From: Gordonia amicalis NBRC 100051 = JCM 11271 | GTDB lineage: Bacteria; Actinomycetota; Actinomycetes; Mycobacteriales; Mycobacteriaceae | DNA: 57,260 nt | Assembly (NCBI RefSeq): GCF_000332995.1 | Contig: NZ_BANS01000040.1 | Coordinates: 1 to 57,260, forward strand | Direction of reading: 5' to 3' | In this document: in pieces, positions 41,876 to 51,118 of the stretch | Layout of the letters: each line of letters begins with the position of its first letter | How positions within the stretch are numbered: position 1 is the stretch's first letter | The notes under the pieces: model-generated | Database searches by the model: none | What the model was told of the DNA's origin: nothing | Seen by the model: only the letters and a program-made list of their open reading frames with translations | Made by a program: the position numbers and the translations under genes

Positions 41876-41898
41876 ATTGATGTCTTTTGTTTATCAAT
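41876..41898. promoter_or_regulatory. LysR-type operator between catR and benA
   Basis: ATTGAT-N11-ATCAAT is a perfect 6-base inverted repeat spaced by 11 bases, with the T-N11-A core that LysR-type activators recognise. It lies 111 bases upstream of the catR-like start and 94 bases upstream of the benA start, in an AT-rich island of the divergent promoter. Binding by the local LysR protein is inferred. Confidence 0.65.
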
Positions 41899-41991
41899 CT
41901 GGGCCTGGGTCAGGACTGGTCATTACCCCAGTGTGATCGGCACCACGTGGTGCCACAGTGCACATACAGCCCACATCTGGAGGAACACGAC

Positions 41992-43382
41992 ATGACCGCG
42001 TCCGTAACGGAACATCTGCACCACGTGAACTCGGTTCTCGGCGACGCGGTCGTCGACGACCGCGAGGCCGGCATCTACCGGGCCAACCGGCGGATATTCA
42101 CCGACGAGGACATCTTCGAACTGGAGATGAAGCACATTTTCGAGGCAACTGGATCTACCTCGCCCACGAGAGCCAGGTGGCGAACCCCGGTGACTACTTC
42201 ACCACCTACATCGGACGGCAGCCGGTCGTGATCACCCGGGACAAGAGCGGTGAGCTGCACTGCCTGATCAACGCCTGCGCCCACCGCGGCGCGATGATCT
42301 GCCGCCGCAAGACCGACAACCGGATGACGCTCACGTGCCCGTTCCACGGGTGGACGTTCCGCAACGACGGCACCCTGCTCAAGGTCAAGGATCCCGAGGG
42401 CGCCGGATACCCGGACACGTTCGACGTCGACGGTTCCCACAACCTGACCAAGGTCGCACGTTTCGACTCCTACCGCGGATTCCTGTTCGGCAGCCTCAAC
42501 GACGACGTGGCCTCGCTCGACGATCATCTCGGCGACACGCGTCTAGTCATCGACATGCTCGTCGACCAGTCGCCCGACGGCCTCGAGGTGCTTCGCGGTG
42601 CGTCGACCTACACCTACGACGGCAACTGGAAGGTCCAGGCCGAGAACGGTGCCGACGGCTACCACGTCACCGCGACCCACTGGAACTATGCCGCAACCAC
42701 TTCCCGCCGCGGCACCGGCGAGTCCAAGAACGACACCAAGGCGCTCGACGCCGGCGGCTGGGGCAAGTCCGGGGGCGGCTACTGGTCGTACCCCAACGGC
42801 CACCTGTGCCTCTGGACCTGGGCGGCCAATCCGCAGGATCGCCCGCTGTGGGACAAGATGGACGACCTGAAGAAGACCCACGGCGACGCCAAGGGCGAGT
42901 TCATGGTGAAGGGTTCGCGCAACCTCTGCCTGTATCCGAATGTCTATCTCATGGACCAGTTCTCGACGCAGATCCGCCACTTCCGGCCGATCGCCCCGGA
43001 CAAGACCGAGGTGACCATCTACTGCATCGCCCCCAAGGGTGAGAGCGATACCGCACGCGCGCACCGCATCCGCCAGTACGAGGACTTCTTCAACGCATCC
43101 GGGATGGCGACGCCGGACGACCTCGAGGAGTTCCGCAGCTGCCAGCTCACCTTCCGGGCCCAGGCGGCACCGTGGAACGACATGAGTCGCGGCGCGCAGC
43201 ACTGGCTGACGGGTCCCGACGAGGTCGCCGATTCACTCGGCATGACCGGCGTCATCTCGGCCGGCGTGAAGAACGAGGACGAGGGTCTCTACCCCGTCCA
43301 GCACGGCTACTGGCTCGAGACCATGCGCGCCGCAGTCGCCGCCGAAGAGGCAGCAGCCGCCCAGACCAACGGCCGACGGTGA
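41992..43382 (+). pseudogene. benA: benzoate 1,2-dioxygenase alpha subunit, one-base frameshift
   Basis: Two frames give a complete ~463-residue Rieske dioxygenase large subunit that hydroxylates benzoate at C1/C2. The first frame (ATG 41992, after GGAGGAA) reads [20 protein letters not shown] to [12 protein letters not shown]. The second resumes at [20 protein letters not shown]. Loss of one G at GAGGCAAC (about 42144) accounts for the break. The Rieske cluster motif [12 protein letters not shown] ... [12 protein letters not shown] and the mononuclear iron region [15 protein letters not shown] are intact. Because everything but one base in a G run is conserved and the operon is complete, a base-call error is a strong alternative to real inactivation. 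Confidence 0.9.
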
Positions 43383-43413
43383 ACCGGCCACAAGCGATTA
43401 CGGGGAACACACG

Positions 43414-43971
43414 ATGACCACCTCAGAGACCACATCCGGCGCCACCGGCACACCCGCGAGCAGCCGGGCGGACGGCGGAAAACTGATCACCCAGAACATG
43501 ATCGAACAGTTCCTCTATCGCGAGGCGCGTTACCTCGACGACCGCGAGTTCGAGAAATGGCTCGACTGCTATGCCGACGACGTCGTCTACTGGATGCCGT
43601 CGTGGGACGACGCCGACCGGCTCACCGAGGACCCGCAACGAGAGATCTCGCTGATCTACTACGCCAACAAGGGCGGCCTGGAGGACCGGGTCTTCCGGAT
43701 CCGGACCGAACGCTCGTCGGCGACGTCGCTACCCGAACCGCGGACCAGTCACAACATCTCCAACGTCGAGGTCATCGAGCGGCGCGGCGAACTCGTGGAC
43801 GTCCGGTTCAACTGGCACACGATGTATTTCCGGTACAACGCCGTCGATCCGTACTACGGGACCTCGTTCTACACGATCGACTTCTCCGGGGAACAGCCGC
43901 TCATCCGGCGCAAGACGATCGTGCTGAAGAACGACTACATCCACCACGTGGTGGACGTGTACCACTTCTGA
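43414..43971 (+). CDS. benB: benzoate 1,2-dioxygenase beta subunit
   Basis: This 185-residue small subunit of benzoate dioxygenase (ring-hydroxylating beta, cystatin-like fold) packs with BenA. Family segments are QFLYREARYLDDREFEKWLD, YADDVVYWMPSWDDAD, ISLIYYANKGGLEDRVFRIR, SYATSLPEPRTSHNISNVEV-like text (here RSSATSLPEPRTSHNISN), and the C-terminal end IVLKNDYIHHVVDVYHF. ATG 43414 lies 31 bases after the benA stop, with GGGGAA upstream. The last codons fall in a tandem repeat that extends into the benC leader. Confidence 0.95.
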   Translation: MTTSETTSGATGTPASSRADGGKLITQNMIEQFLYREARYLDDREFEKWLDCYADDVVYWMPSWDDADRLTEDPQREISLIYYANKGGLEDRVFRIRTERSSATSLPEPRTSHNISNVEVIERRGELVDVRFNWHTMYFRYNAVDPYYGTSFYTIDFSGEQPLIRRKTIVLKNDYIHHVVDVYHF

Positions 43972-44015
43972 CCCGAGCTCAATTCTGACCCGAGCCCACT
44001 TCTGACCCGACCCCA
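43965..44015 (+). repeat. three tandem 17-base copies at the benB end
   Basis: Three imperfect 17-base units starting (C/A)TTCTGACCCGA occupy 43965-43981, 43982-43998 and 43999-44015. They differ at 1-4 positions from each other. The first copy contains the benB stop codon; the others fill the gap before benC, which starts at 44033 after AGGAA. They look like slippage duplications of the gene end. Confidence 0.8.
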
Positions 44016-44032
44016 CTTCGAGGAACCTCTCC

Positions 44033-46852
44033 ATGACTGTCACCACCGACGCGGACACCGGCATTGGCGCCGGCACCGCCACCAGCCACCAGGTGGCGCT
44101 GTCCTTCGAGGACGGGGTCACGCGCTTCATCACCTGCCGCGAGGACCAGACCGTCGCCGACGCGTCGTACCGGCAGCGCATCAACATCCCTCTGGACTGC
44201 CGCGACGGTGCATGCGGAACGTGTAAGGCGTTCTGCGAGTCCGGAGATTACGACGGTGGCATCTACATCGAGGACGCGCTGTCCGACGCCGAGTCGTCGG
44301 AGGGCTATGCACTCCCCTGCTGTATGAAGCCGAAATCCGACCTCGTGCTGCAGATCGCGTCCACGTCGGATGTGGCGAAGACCCAGGCGGCGAGGTTCAC
44401 CGGGACGATCGCCGGGCTCGACCGGCTCTCCGACTCGACGATGCGCCTGGAGATCCGCATCGAGAACCGCGGCGAGCTGGCGTTCCTGCCGGGCCAGTAT
44501 GTGAACATCGAGATCCCCGGCAGCGATCGTGGCGACGGTGAACCGGTTAGCCGCTCGTACTCGTTCGCCAACGGCCCTCACGAGGACCGGCTGATCTTCC
44601 TGATCAAGCTCACCCCCGGCGGCGCGATGTCGACCTATCTCACCGACCGTGCGACACGCGGCGAGGAAATCTCCTTCACCGGTCCGCACGGGTCGTTCTT
44701 CCTGCGGGAGGCCACCCGTCCGGTACTGCTGCTCGCCGGTGGCACCGGGCTGGCGCCGATCCTGTCGATGTTGCGGAAGATGCACGCCGACAAGAGCCTT
44801 CGCAAGGTCCACCTGATCTACGGCGTGTCCAGCGACACCGACCTGGTCGCCACCGACGAGATCGAGTACTTCGCCGACAAGCTGCCGGGCTTCACCTGGG
44901 ACCACTGCGTGTCCGATCCGGCCGGCACCGCGGCGAACAAGGGCTATGTGATGAGCCTGATCCGGCCCGAACACCTCTATGACGGCGACGTCGCCATCTA
45001 CCTCTGCGGTCCGCCGCCCATGGTCGAGGCCGTGCGCAAGCACGTGGCAGAGGTCGGGATCGAACCCACCGGCTTCTACTACGAGAAGTTCGCGCTCGCC
45101 GCGAAGCCGGCGACTGACCGTGATCGCACGGCGATGCCGGCGGTCGAGCCCGAACCGGAGGCGGGCAGCGTCACCGAAACCGAGGCCATCAGCGACGAGG
45201 CCGCTGCTCCTGCTGCCCCGACCCCGGTCGGTCGGGACGGTGACGACCCCATCCTCGAGGTCGCCAACGCCCGCGCCATCGCCGGCCGGATCGCCTTCCC
45301 GCCGACCGGTCTCGACACCTGGTCCGGCTCGAGACCCGCACCGCGCGAGGATGACTCGCTGGCCCGCATCGGTGGGCAACGGATGTGGGACGGACGGACC
45401 GGCGATGCCGGACTCGACGTCGACGCGGGTACGCTGCGTCCCGCCGGGACCGCACGGTCGATCGCCGGGCAGGAACTCTTCGCGCCCGACGGCATCTCGC
45501 AACTCCACGAGAGTGCGCCCAGCACAACCGAACCCGACTCCGTCGAGGCACCGCCGCTGCCCACCGTCGTCGGCTCACAGGGTTATCAGATCGGCGAGGA
45601 ACACCACGAGATCCACGAGTCCGACGCACTTTTCGAGGCACGCGCCGCGCTCGAACTCGGCGCTCTGGAGCTCACCTTCGGCCGGATGACCCATCAGCAG
45701 CTCACCGGCTATCGGCTGCTCGCCGAGGCCACGGTCCCCTACGTGGACGGCGACCGCTTCGTCGACGCCGCGCAGTACACCGAGACGAACGCTGCCTTCC
45801 ACGACTACCTGTTCAGCCAGACCGGCAACGACCATCTCCTCGAGGCCTACAAGGCCCTCGGCGTGAAGGGCCGCATGACCGAGGTGCTGCGCAACGCGAG
45901 CTGGTGCCACCCGCTGTGCGCACAGGACCACCTCGACATCGTCTCGGCGTTCGAGTCCGGCGACCACGATGCCGCCCGCGCGCTCATTTCGGCACACGCC
46001 GACCGGTCCAAGCAGACCATGCGCCGGGCGATGGCCGACGAGATGGCCTCGCGCCGGCCGCGTTTCATCACCCCGGGACGCTTCGCGAACAAGGTCGTCG
46101 TGATCACCGGTGCCGCACAGGGGATCGGCGAGCAGACGGCACGACGGATCAGTGCGGAAGGCGGTCGGGTCGTCCTCGCCGATCGTTCAGATCTGGTGGA
46201 GGAGGTCGCCCGAGACCTCGAGACCGCCGGTCCCGGTGCGGTGGCGGCGATCGCCGACCTCGAGACCTACGACGGTGCCGAATCGGTGATCCGGCGCGCG
46301 GTCGACACCTACGGCCGGGTGGACGTGCTCATCAACAACGTCGGCGGGGCGATCAACTTCAAACCGTTCACCGAGTTCACCCACGAACAGATCCGGGCCG
46401 AGATCGACCGCTCACTGATGACGACGCTCTACGCGTGCCGCGCGGTGCTGCCGTCGATGGTCGAACGCGGCGGCGGGGTGATCGTCAACGTCTCCTCCGC
46501 GGCGACGCGTGGCATCCACCGCATCCCGTACTCGGCGGCCAAGGGCGCCGTCAACGCGATGACCGCCTCGCTGGCCATGGAGTACGCCGAGTACGGCATC
46601 CGCGTGGTCGCGACCGCCCCGGGTGGGACGGAGGCCCCACCGCGTCGGATCTCCCGCGGTACCCCCGAACCCCGCAACGAGGTGGAGGCCGGGTGGTTCC
46701 GGGCCCACATCGATCAGACGTTGTCCTCGTCGCTGCTGAACCGATACGGGACGCTCGACGAACAGGCCGCGGCGATCTGCTTCCTCGCCTCGGACGAGGC
46801 GGCCTACATCACGGGCAGCGTCCTGCCGGTCGCCGGCGGCGACCAGGGCTGA
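44033..46852 (+). CDS. benC: BenC reductase - FCD-like domain - BenD dehydrogenase fusion
   Basis: This 939-residue single reading frame has three parts. Residues ~1-355 are the benzoate dioxygenase reductase: a plant-type 2Fe-2S ferredoxin (CRDGACGTCKAFC, then ALPCCMKP), the FAD motif SRSYSFANGP, and the NADH domain LLLAGGTGLAPILSML ... YLCGPPPMVEAV. Residues ~356-525 are a low-complexity linker with a repeated ARxIAG motif. Residues ~525-665 look like an FCD ligand-binding domain (LFEARAALELGALELTFGRM, TNAAFHDYLFSQTGNDHLLE, FESGDHDAARALISAHADRS). Residues ~671-939 are BenD, an SDR that rearomatises the benzoate diol to catechol (VVITGAAQGIG, YSAAKGAVNA). No stop separates them. A BenD-only product could start at ATG 46043. 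Confidence 0.88.
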   Translation: MTVTTDADTGIGAGTATSHQVALSFEDGVTRFITCREDQTVADASYRQRINIPLDCRDGACGTCKAFCESGDYDGGIYIEDALSDAESSEGYALPCCMKPKSDLVLQIASTSDVAKTQAARFTGTIAGLDRLSDSTMRLEIRIENRGELAFLPGQYVNIEIPGSDRGDGEPVSRSYSFANGPHEDRLIFLIKLTPGGAMSTYLTDRATRGEEISFTGPHGSFFLREATRPVLLLAGGTGLAPILSMLRKMHADKSLRKVHLIYGVSSDTDLVATDEIEYFADKLPGFTWDHCVSDPAGTAANKGYVMSLIRPEHLYDGDVAIYLCGPPPMVEAVRKHVAEVGIEPTGFYYEKFALAAKPATDRDRTAMPAVEPEPEAGSVTETEAISDEAAAPAAPTPVGRDGDDPILEVANARAIAGRIAFPPTGLDTWSGSRPAPREDDSLARIGGQRMWDGRTGDAGLDVDAGTLRPAGTARSIAGQELFAPDGISQLHESAPSTTEPDSVEAPPLPTVVGSQGYQIGEEHHEIHESDALFEARAALELGALELTFGRMTHQQLTGYRLLAEATVPYVDGDRFVDAAQYTETNAAFHDYLFSQTGNDHLLEAYKALGVKGRMTEVLRNASWCHPLCAQDHLDIVSAFESGDHDAARALISAHADRSKQTMRRAMADEMASRRPRFITPGRFANKVVVITGAAQGIGEQTARRISAEGGRVVLADRSDLVEEVARDLETAGPGAVAAIADLETYDGAESVIRRAVDTYGRVDVLINNVGGAINFKPFTEFTHEQIRAEIDRSLMTTLYACRAVLPSMVERGGGVIVNVSSAATRGIHRIPYSAAKGAVNAMTASLAMEYAEYGIRVVATAPGGTEAPPRRISRGTPEPRNEVEAGWFRAHIDQTLSSSLLNRYGTLDEQAAAICFLASDEAAYITGSVLPVAGGDQG

Positions 46853-46924
46853 CCACCCACGTCGGGAAGACGCGGGCGAGTCGGTACGACCCGGGGTCTG
46901 TGACCTGGGTCCTAGTATGGAGCG

Positions 46925-49630
46925 ATGATGGTCACTGCCGCGTGCGTCGGGCGGGACCGTGAGGTCGATGCGCTGTGGTCGCGGCTGCGGCACGCGACGG
47001 GCGCGGAGTTCCTCGCCGTCTCCGGTGACCCCGGGAGCGGGAAGTCGACCCTGCTCACCCATCTGGTCGCGCGACACCGCGCCGAGTCGCACGGTACCGA
47101 CGACACCGGGGCGACCCTGTGGGCGCGCGTGTCACCGTGGCAGGCGTCGACGCCGGGTGCCCTGGTCCGGCAACTGCTGCAGGATCACTCACCCGCCGGC
47201 ACAACCGATGTCGAAACACTGGTCGGCGGCCTGCTCGCCGCACTCGGCCCGGCCGCCGACACCCCGTCGCTCATCGCCATCGACGACGCCGATCTCGCGG
47301 ACGAGATGTCACTACAGGCATTGCTCACGCTCACCCGCGACCATCGCGCCTGCCGGGTCCTCGTCGTCGCCACGACATCCCGGCCCGGGGCGCGTCTGGT
47401 GGGGCAACCCCTCGACGAACTGCGGCTCGAGGGCATCGACCCACAGGGCACCGCCGAGATCGCGGGCCGGCGGGGCATCGTGCTGCACCCCGCGATGCGG
47501 GAGGAGTTGACCCGTCACACCGCGGGCAACCCGCGCGACATCGTCGCTCTCCTCGACGAGGTGCCCGCCGGTACGTGGTCGCGCAGCGGCGCCCAGCTAC
47601 CGGCCCCCCGATACGTCGTCGCGCAGGTCCGCGACCGGTTGCCCGACACCGGCGTACCCGCGCGCTCGCTCATCGAGGCGCTCGCCATCCTCGACGACGC
47701 CGAACCGCTCTCCACCGCAGTGGAACTCGCCGAGATCACCGACCCCTTGGACGCCATCGACGAGGCGCGACGCACCGGACTCGTCACCTGTGACGGGGCG
47801 CTGACACCGGCCGAGGCCCGACCTCGGATCGTCACGCCCCTCGTCCGTGCGGCAGTGCTCGAGGTCCTCGGGATGGGAGCGGTCGGCGAGGCCCATCGTC
47901 GTGCCGCGCAGATCGTCGCCGACCCCGCCCGACGACTCCACCATCGAGTTGCCGCGACGCCGACCGCCGATGCCGCACTCGCCGACGACCTCGCCGAACT
48001 CGCGCGCGCCCGCGGCGCCGACGGGGCGTGGGCCGAGGCGGCTGGCCTCTACCGCCAGTCCGGTCGGCTGACCCCCGACCCGCTCGAACGCGACACACGG
48101 GTGACACTCGCGGTGGATTCGCTTCTGGCCGCGGGTGATTGCACGGGCGCCGGCGCACTGGTCCCGACCGTCGAGAGCCTGCGAGAGACACCGCTGCGCA
48201 ACGCGACCCTCGCCTACCTGGCGATCCTGCGCGGACGTTCCGCGGAGGCACAGCTCCGCCTCGACCGCGCCTGGGGAATCGTCAACGTCGAACGAGAACC
48301 CGACGTCGCGGCCCTCATCGCGCAACGCCACGTGCTGCACAATCTGGTGCGTTGCCAGGGTTCCGAGCTCGTCGCCTGGGCAGATCGTGCGATGGAGATG
48401 GCCGGGAGCCATTCGGCGGCACGGGTCGAGGCGGCCGTCATCCGTGGTCTCGGCCTGGCGTGGTCGGGTCAGCCGGAGGCCGCACGCGCCGAGTACGAGT
48501 CGGTCTCGGCGACCATCCGCTACGGCGCGCAGGCACAGCGAGCCGTCATGGGTCGCGGCTGGCTGCAGCTCGGACTCGACGAGATCGACGCCGCGCGTAC
48601 GAATCTCGAGGCTGCGGTCTCGATGGCGCAGCTGGGCGGTTCGACGCGGATCTCGTTGTGGGCGCTGGCCTGGCTGGCGCGCGTGCAGTTCCTCACCGGG
48701 GACTGGGACGAGGCGATGCGCAGCGTCGAGGCCGGCCGGGCGCTCGCCCGTAGCAGCGGAATCGCACTCACCACACCGCTGCTGAACTGGACTGCGACGC
48801 AGATTCATTCGCTTCGCGGCGACTGGGAGGAGGCGCATCGCAGCATCGCCGCATCGGCCACGTCGATCGGCGACTACGAGATCATGCGGATACCGGAATT
48901 ACTGGCGCGGGCGCAACTCGCCGAGGCCGCAGCCGATTACGGCAAGGTGCGTCGAATTCTCACACCGCTGGTGACGATGGCCGAATCCGTCCCCGCCCTC
49001 GCCGAACCCGGCCTGTGGCCGTGGGTCGACGTCCTGGCCAACGCGCAGGTTCTCGAGGGCCAGTTCGACGAGGCCGACCGGTTGCTGCGCACCTACGAAA
49101 CCCGTTCCGCCGAACGCGGCCACCGGTCGTCGGTCGCCCGGATGAAGTACGCGCGGGGCCGCCACCTCGGTGCCACCGGAGACATCCACGGTGCTAGGAG
49201 GGCGTTCGAGGAAGGACTCGAACTCCTCGACGGACTGGGGTTGCGTTACGACCAGGCACGGGTGAACTTCGCCTACGGACAGACACTGCGACGCGCGGGT
49301 AAGCGCCGCGCCGCCGATGCCGTCATCGGTACCGCGCGAGACCTGTACCTCTCGCTCGGGGCGACCAATTTCGTCGACCGTTGCGACCGTGAACTCAAGG
49401 CAGGCGGACTGGCCGGGTCGCGAACCGAGAGCCGGGGCTCGTCGAGAGACGCCGGCGAACTCACCCCGCAGGAGGAGGCCGTCACCGCACTGGTGGCGCG
49501 CGGGCTGTCCAACCGCGAGGTGGCGGCGGAGCTGTTCATCTCGCCCAAGACCGTGCAGTACCACCTGACCCGGATCTACGCGAAACTCGGCCTGCGGTCG
49601 CGGTCGGAGCTGGCGGCCTCGCGCCGTTGA
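46925..49630 (+). CDS. LuxR-family LAL regulator (BenR-like)
   Basis: This 901-residue large ATP-binding LuxR regulator has an N-terminal AAA/NTPase region with the Walker A GDPGSGKS (34-41) and a Walker-B-like SLIAIDDADLAD. A long TPR-like helical middle follows (ALAWLARVQFLTGDWDEAMR and similar). The C-terminal GerE helix-turn-helix is ELTPQEEAVTALVARGLSNR, EVAAELFISPKTVQYHLTRI, YAKLGLRSRSELAASRR. In Corynebacterium glutamicum the ben cluster carries a LuxR-type regulator (BenR) next to benABCD. The same position 72 bases after benC-D here suggests the same role, by inference. It converges with pcaJ, with 12 bases between stops. Confidence 0.88.
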   Translation: MMVTAACVGRDREVDALWSRLRHATGAEFLAVSGDPGSGKSTLLTHLVARHRAESHGTDDTGATLWARVSPWQASTPGALVRQLLQDHSPAGTTDVETLVGGLLAALGPAADTPSLIAIDDADLADEMSLQALLTLTRDHRACRVLVVATTSRPGARLVGQPLDELRLEGIDPQGTAEIAGRRGIVLHPAMREELTRHTAGNPRDIVALLDEVPAGTWSRSGAQLPAPRYVVAQVRDRLPDTGVPARSLIEALAILDDAEPLSTAVELAEITDPLDAIDEARRTGLVTCDGALTPAEARPRIVTPLVRAAVLEVLGMGAVGEAHRRAAQIVADPARRLHHRVAATPTADAALADDLAELARARGADGAWAEAAGLYRQSGRLTPDPLERDTRVTLAVDSLLAAGDCTGAGALVPTVESLRETPLRNATLAYLAILRGRSAEAQLRLDRAWGIVNVEREPDVAALIAQRHVLHNLVRCQGSELVAWADRAMEMAGSHSAARVEAAVIRGLGLAWSGQPEAARAEYESVSATIRYGAQAQRAVMGRGWLQLGLDEIDAARTNLEAAVSMAQLGGSTRISLWALAWLARVQFLTGDWDEAMRSVEAGRALARSSGIALTTPLLNWTATQIHSLRGDWEEAHRSIAASATSIGDYEIMRIPELLARAQLAEAAADYGKVRRILTPLVTMAESVPALAEPGLWPWVDVLANAQVLEGQFDEADRLLRTYETRSAERGHRSSVARMKYARGRHLGATGDIHGARRAFEEGLELLDGLGLRYDQARVNFAYGQTLRRAGKRRAADAVIGTARDLYLSLGATNFVDRCDRELKAGGLAGSRTESRGSSRDAGELTPQEEAVTALVARGLSNREVAAELFISPKTVQYHLTRIYAKLGLRSRSELAASRR

Positions 49631-49642
49631 GAGGCCGCCGTC

Positions 49643-50296
49643 TCAGACCGCGGCGTGCACCGCGGTGCGATCGGTGACCGGCGCACCGGTCTTGGCCTCG
49701 ACGATCTCGAGATCGACACCGGGAGCGAACTCCACGACCTCGAAACCTGTTCCCGCGACGTCGAACACACCGTGATCGGTGATCACCCGGCTCACCACGC
49801 CGCGACCGGTGAGCGGTAACGAACACGCCTCGAGGAGCTTCGGCTCACCCGCCTTGGTGACATGCTCCATCAGGACGATGACCTTGCCCGCCCCGTTGAC
49901 CAGGTCCATGGCACCGCCGATCCCCTTGACGAGTGCGCCGGGAACCATCCAGTTCGCGAGGTCGCCGTTCATCGCGACCTGCATGCCGCCGAGGACGGCG
50001 ACGTCCACGTGGCCGCCGCGGATCATCGCGAAGCTGGTCGCCGAGTCGAAGTACGACGCCCCCGGCAACACCGACACGGTCTGCTTGCCCGCGTTGATCA
50101 GGTCGGGATCGACCTCGTCGTCGTACGGGAAGGGGCCGACGCCGAGGATGCCGTTCTCGGCGTGCAGGTAGATCCCCGAGTCGTCCGGCAACTGGTCGGG
50201 GATCATCGTCGGCAGACCGATCCCCAGGTTGACGTAGTCACCGCGGGTCAGTTCCCGGGCCGCGCGGGCGGCCATCTCGGTACGGGTCCAAGTCAT
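49643..50296 (-). CDS. pcaJ: 3-oxoadipate CoA-transferase subunit B
   Basis: This 217-residue beta subunit activates 3-oxoadipate with CoA from succinyl-CoA. Family signatures are [20 protein letters not shown], the catalytic glutamate region [13 protein letters not shown] (SENG-like), [40 protein letters not shown], and the end [20 protein letters not shown] 50296 begins [15 protein letters not shown]. It is the last gene of the pcaF-D-I-J operon, 15 bases after pcaI. Ketoacid CoA-transferases of other substrates share the fold, but the operon makes the pca assignment firm. Confidence 0.93.
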   Translation of the reverse strand: MTWTRTEMAARAARELTRGDYVNLGIGLPTMIPDQLPDDSGIYLHAENGILGVGPFPYDDEVDPDLINAGKQTVSVLPGASYFDSATSFAMIRGGHVDVAVLGGMQVAMNGDLANWMVPGALVKGIGGAMDLVNGAGKVIVLMEHVTKAGEPKLLEACSLPLTGRGVVSRVITDHGVFDVAGTGFEVVEFAPGVDLEIVEAKTGAPVTDRTAVHAAV

Positions 50297-50311
50297 CTGA
50301 ATTCTCCTGGC

Positions 50312-51118
50312 TCAGTGCGCCGCGACGGGACGCTCGCGGATGGTGCGCTTCTCGATGCCCTTGCGAGCGGCCTGCTCGGGGGTCAGCTCGACGATCCGCT
50401 TCACGAAGATCCCCGGCAGGTGGATCTCGTCGGGACCGAGCTCGCCGACCTCTACGACCCGTTCCGCCTCGACGATGGTGATCCGCCCCGACATCGCCGC
50501 GGGCGGGTTGAAGTTGCGTGCGGCCGCGTGGAATCGGCAGTTGCCGGCGGTGTCGACGACCGCCGCGCGGATCAGGGCGTAGTCGGTGACGATGGCTTCT
50601 TCGAGGACCATGTCCACCCCGTTGAAGGTGCGGACCTCCTTGGGCGGGGACGCTTCGGCCACCGAACCGTCGGGGTTGTACCGCCACGGCAGACCCCCCT
50701 CCGCGACGAGGGTGCCCACGCCGGTCGGGGTGAAGAACGCACCGATTCCGCTGCCGCCGGCGCGCATGCGCTCGGCCAGAGTGCCCTGCGGGGTGAGTTC
50801 CACGGTGACCTCGCCCGCGAGGAACTGGCGGCCGAACTCCTTGTTCTCGCCGATATAGGAGGCGATCACCTTGTCGATCCGGCGGGCCTCGAGCAGCAGA
50901 CCGAGGCCGGCGCCGTCGACACCGCAGTTGTTGGAGACGATCGTCAGGTTCTTCGCACCCTGCTCGAGGAGGGCGTCGATCAGGAACCCGGGGATGCCGG
51001 CCAGGCCGAAACCGCCGACTGCGAGGCTCGCGCCGTCGGGGATGTCGGCGACCGCGTCCGCCGGCGACGCGGCCAGTTTGCTCACCGCACCGGTGGCGGC
51101 GGTCTCGTCGATGGTCAT
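50312..51118 (-). CDS. pcaI: 3-oxoadipate CoA-transferase subunit A
   Basis: This 268-residue alpha subunit of the CoA-transferase has a glycine-rich CoA-binding region DGASLAVGGFGLAGIPGFLI, the typical IVSNNCGVDGAGLGLLLEAR, SYIGENKEFGRQFLAGEVTV, an oxyanion loop TPTGVGTLVAEGGL, and FNPPAAMSGRITIVEAERVV near the end. ATG 51118 is chosen because it overlaps the pcaD stop (51115-51118); the open frame upstream is antisense or inside pcaD. It acts with PcaJ to form 3-oxoadipyl-CoA in the last steps of benzoate degradation. Confidence 0.94.
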   Translation of the reverse strand: MTIDETAATGAVSKLAASPADAVADIPDGASLAVGGFGLAGIPGFLIDALLEQGAKNLTIVSNNCGVDGAGLGLLLEARRIDKVIASYIGENKEFGRQFLAGEVTVELTPQGTLAERMRAGGSGIGAFFTPTGVGTLVAEGGLPWRYNPDGSVAEASPPKEVRTFNGVDMVLEEAIVTDYALIRAAVVDTAGNCRFHAAARNFNPPAAMSGRITIVEAERVVEVGELGPDEIHLPGIFVKRIVELTPEQAARKGIEKRTIRERPVAAH

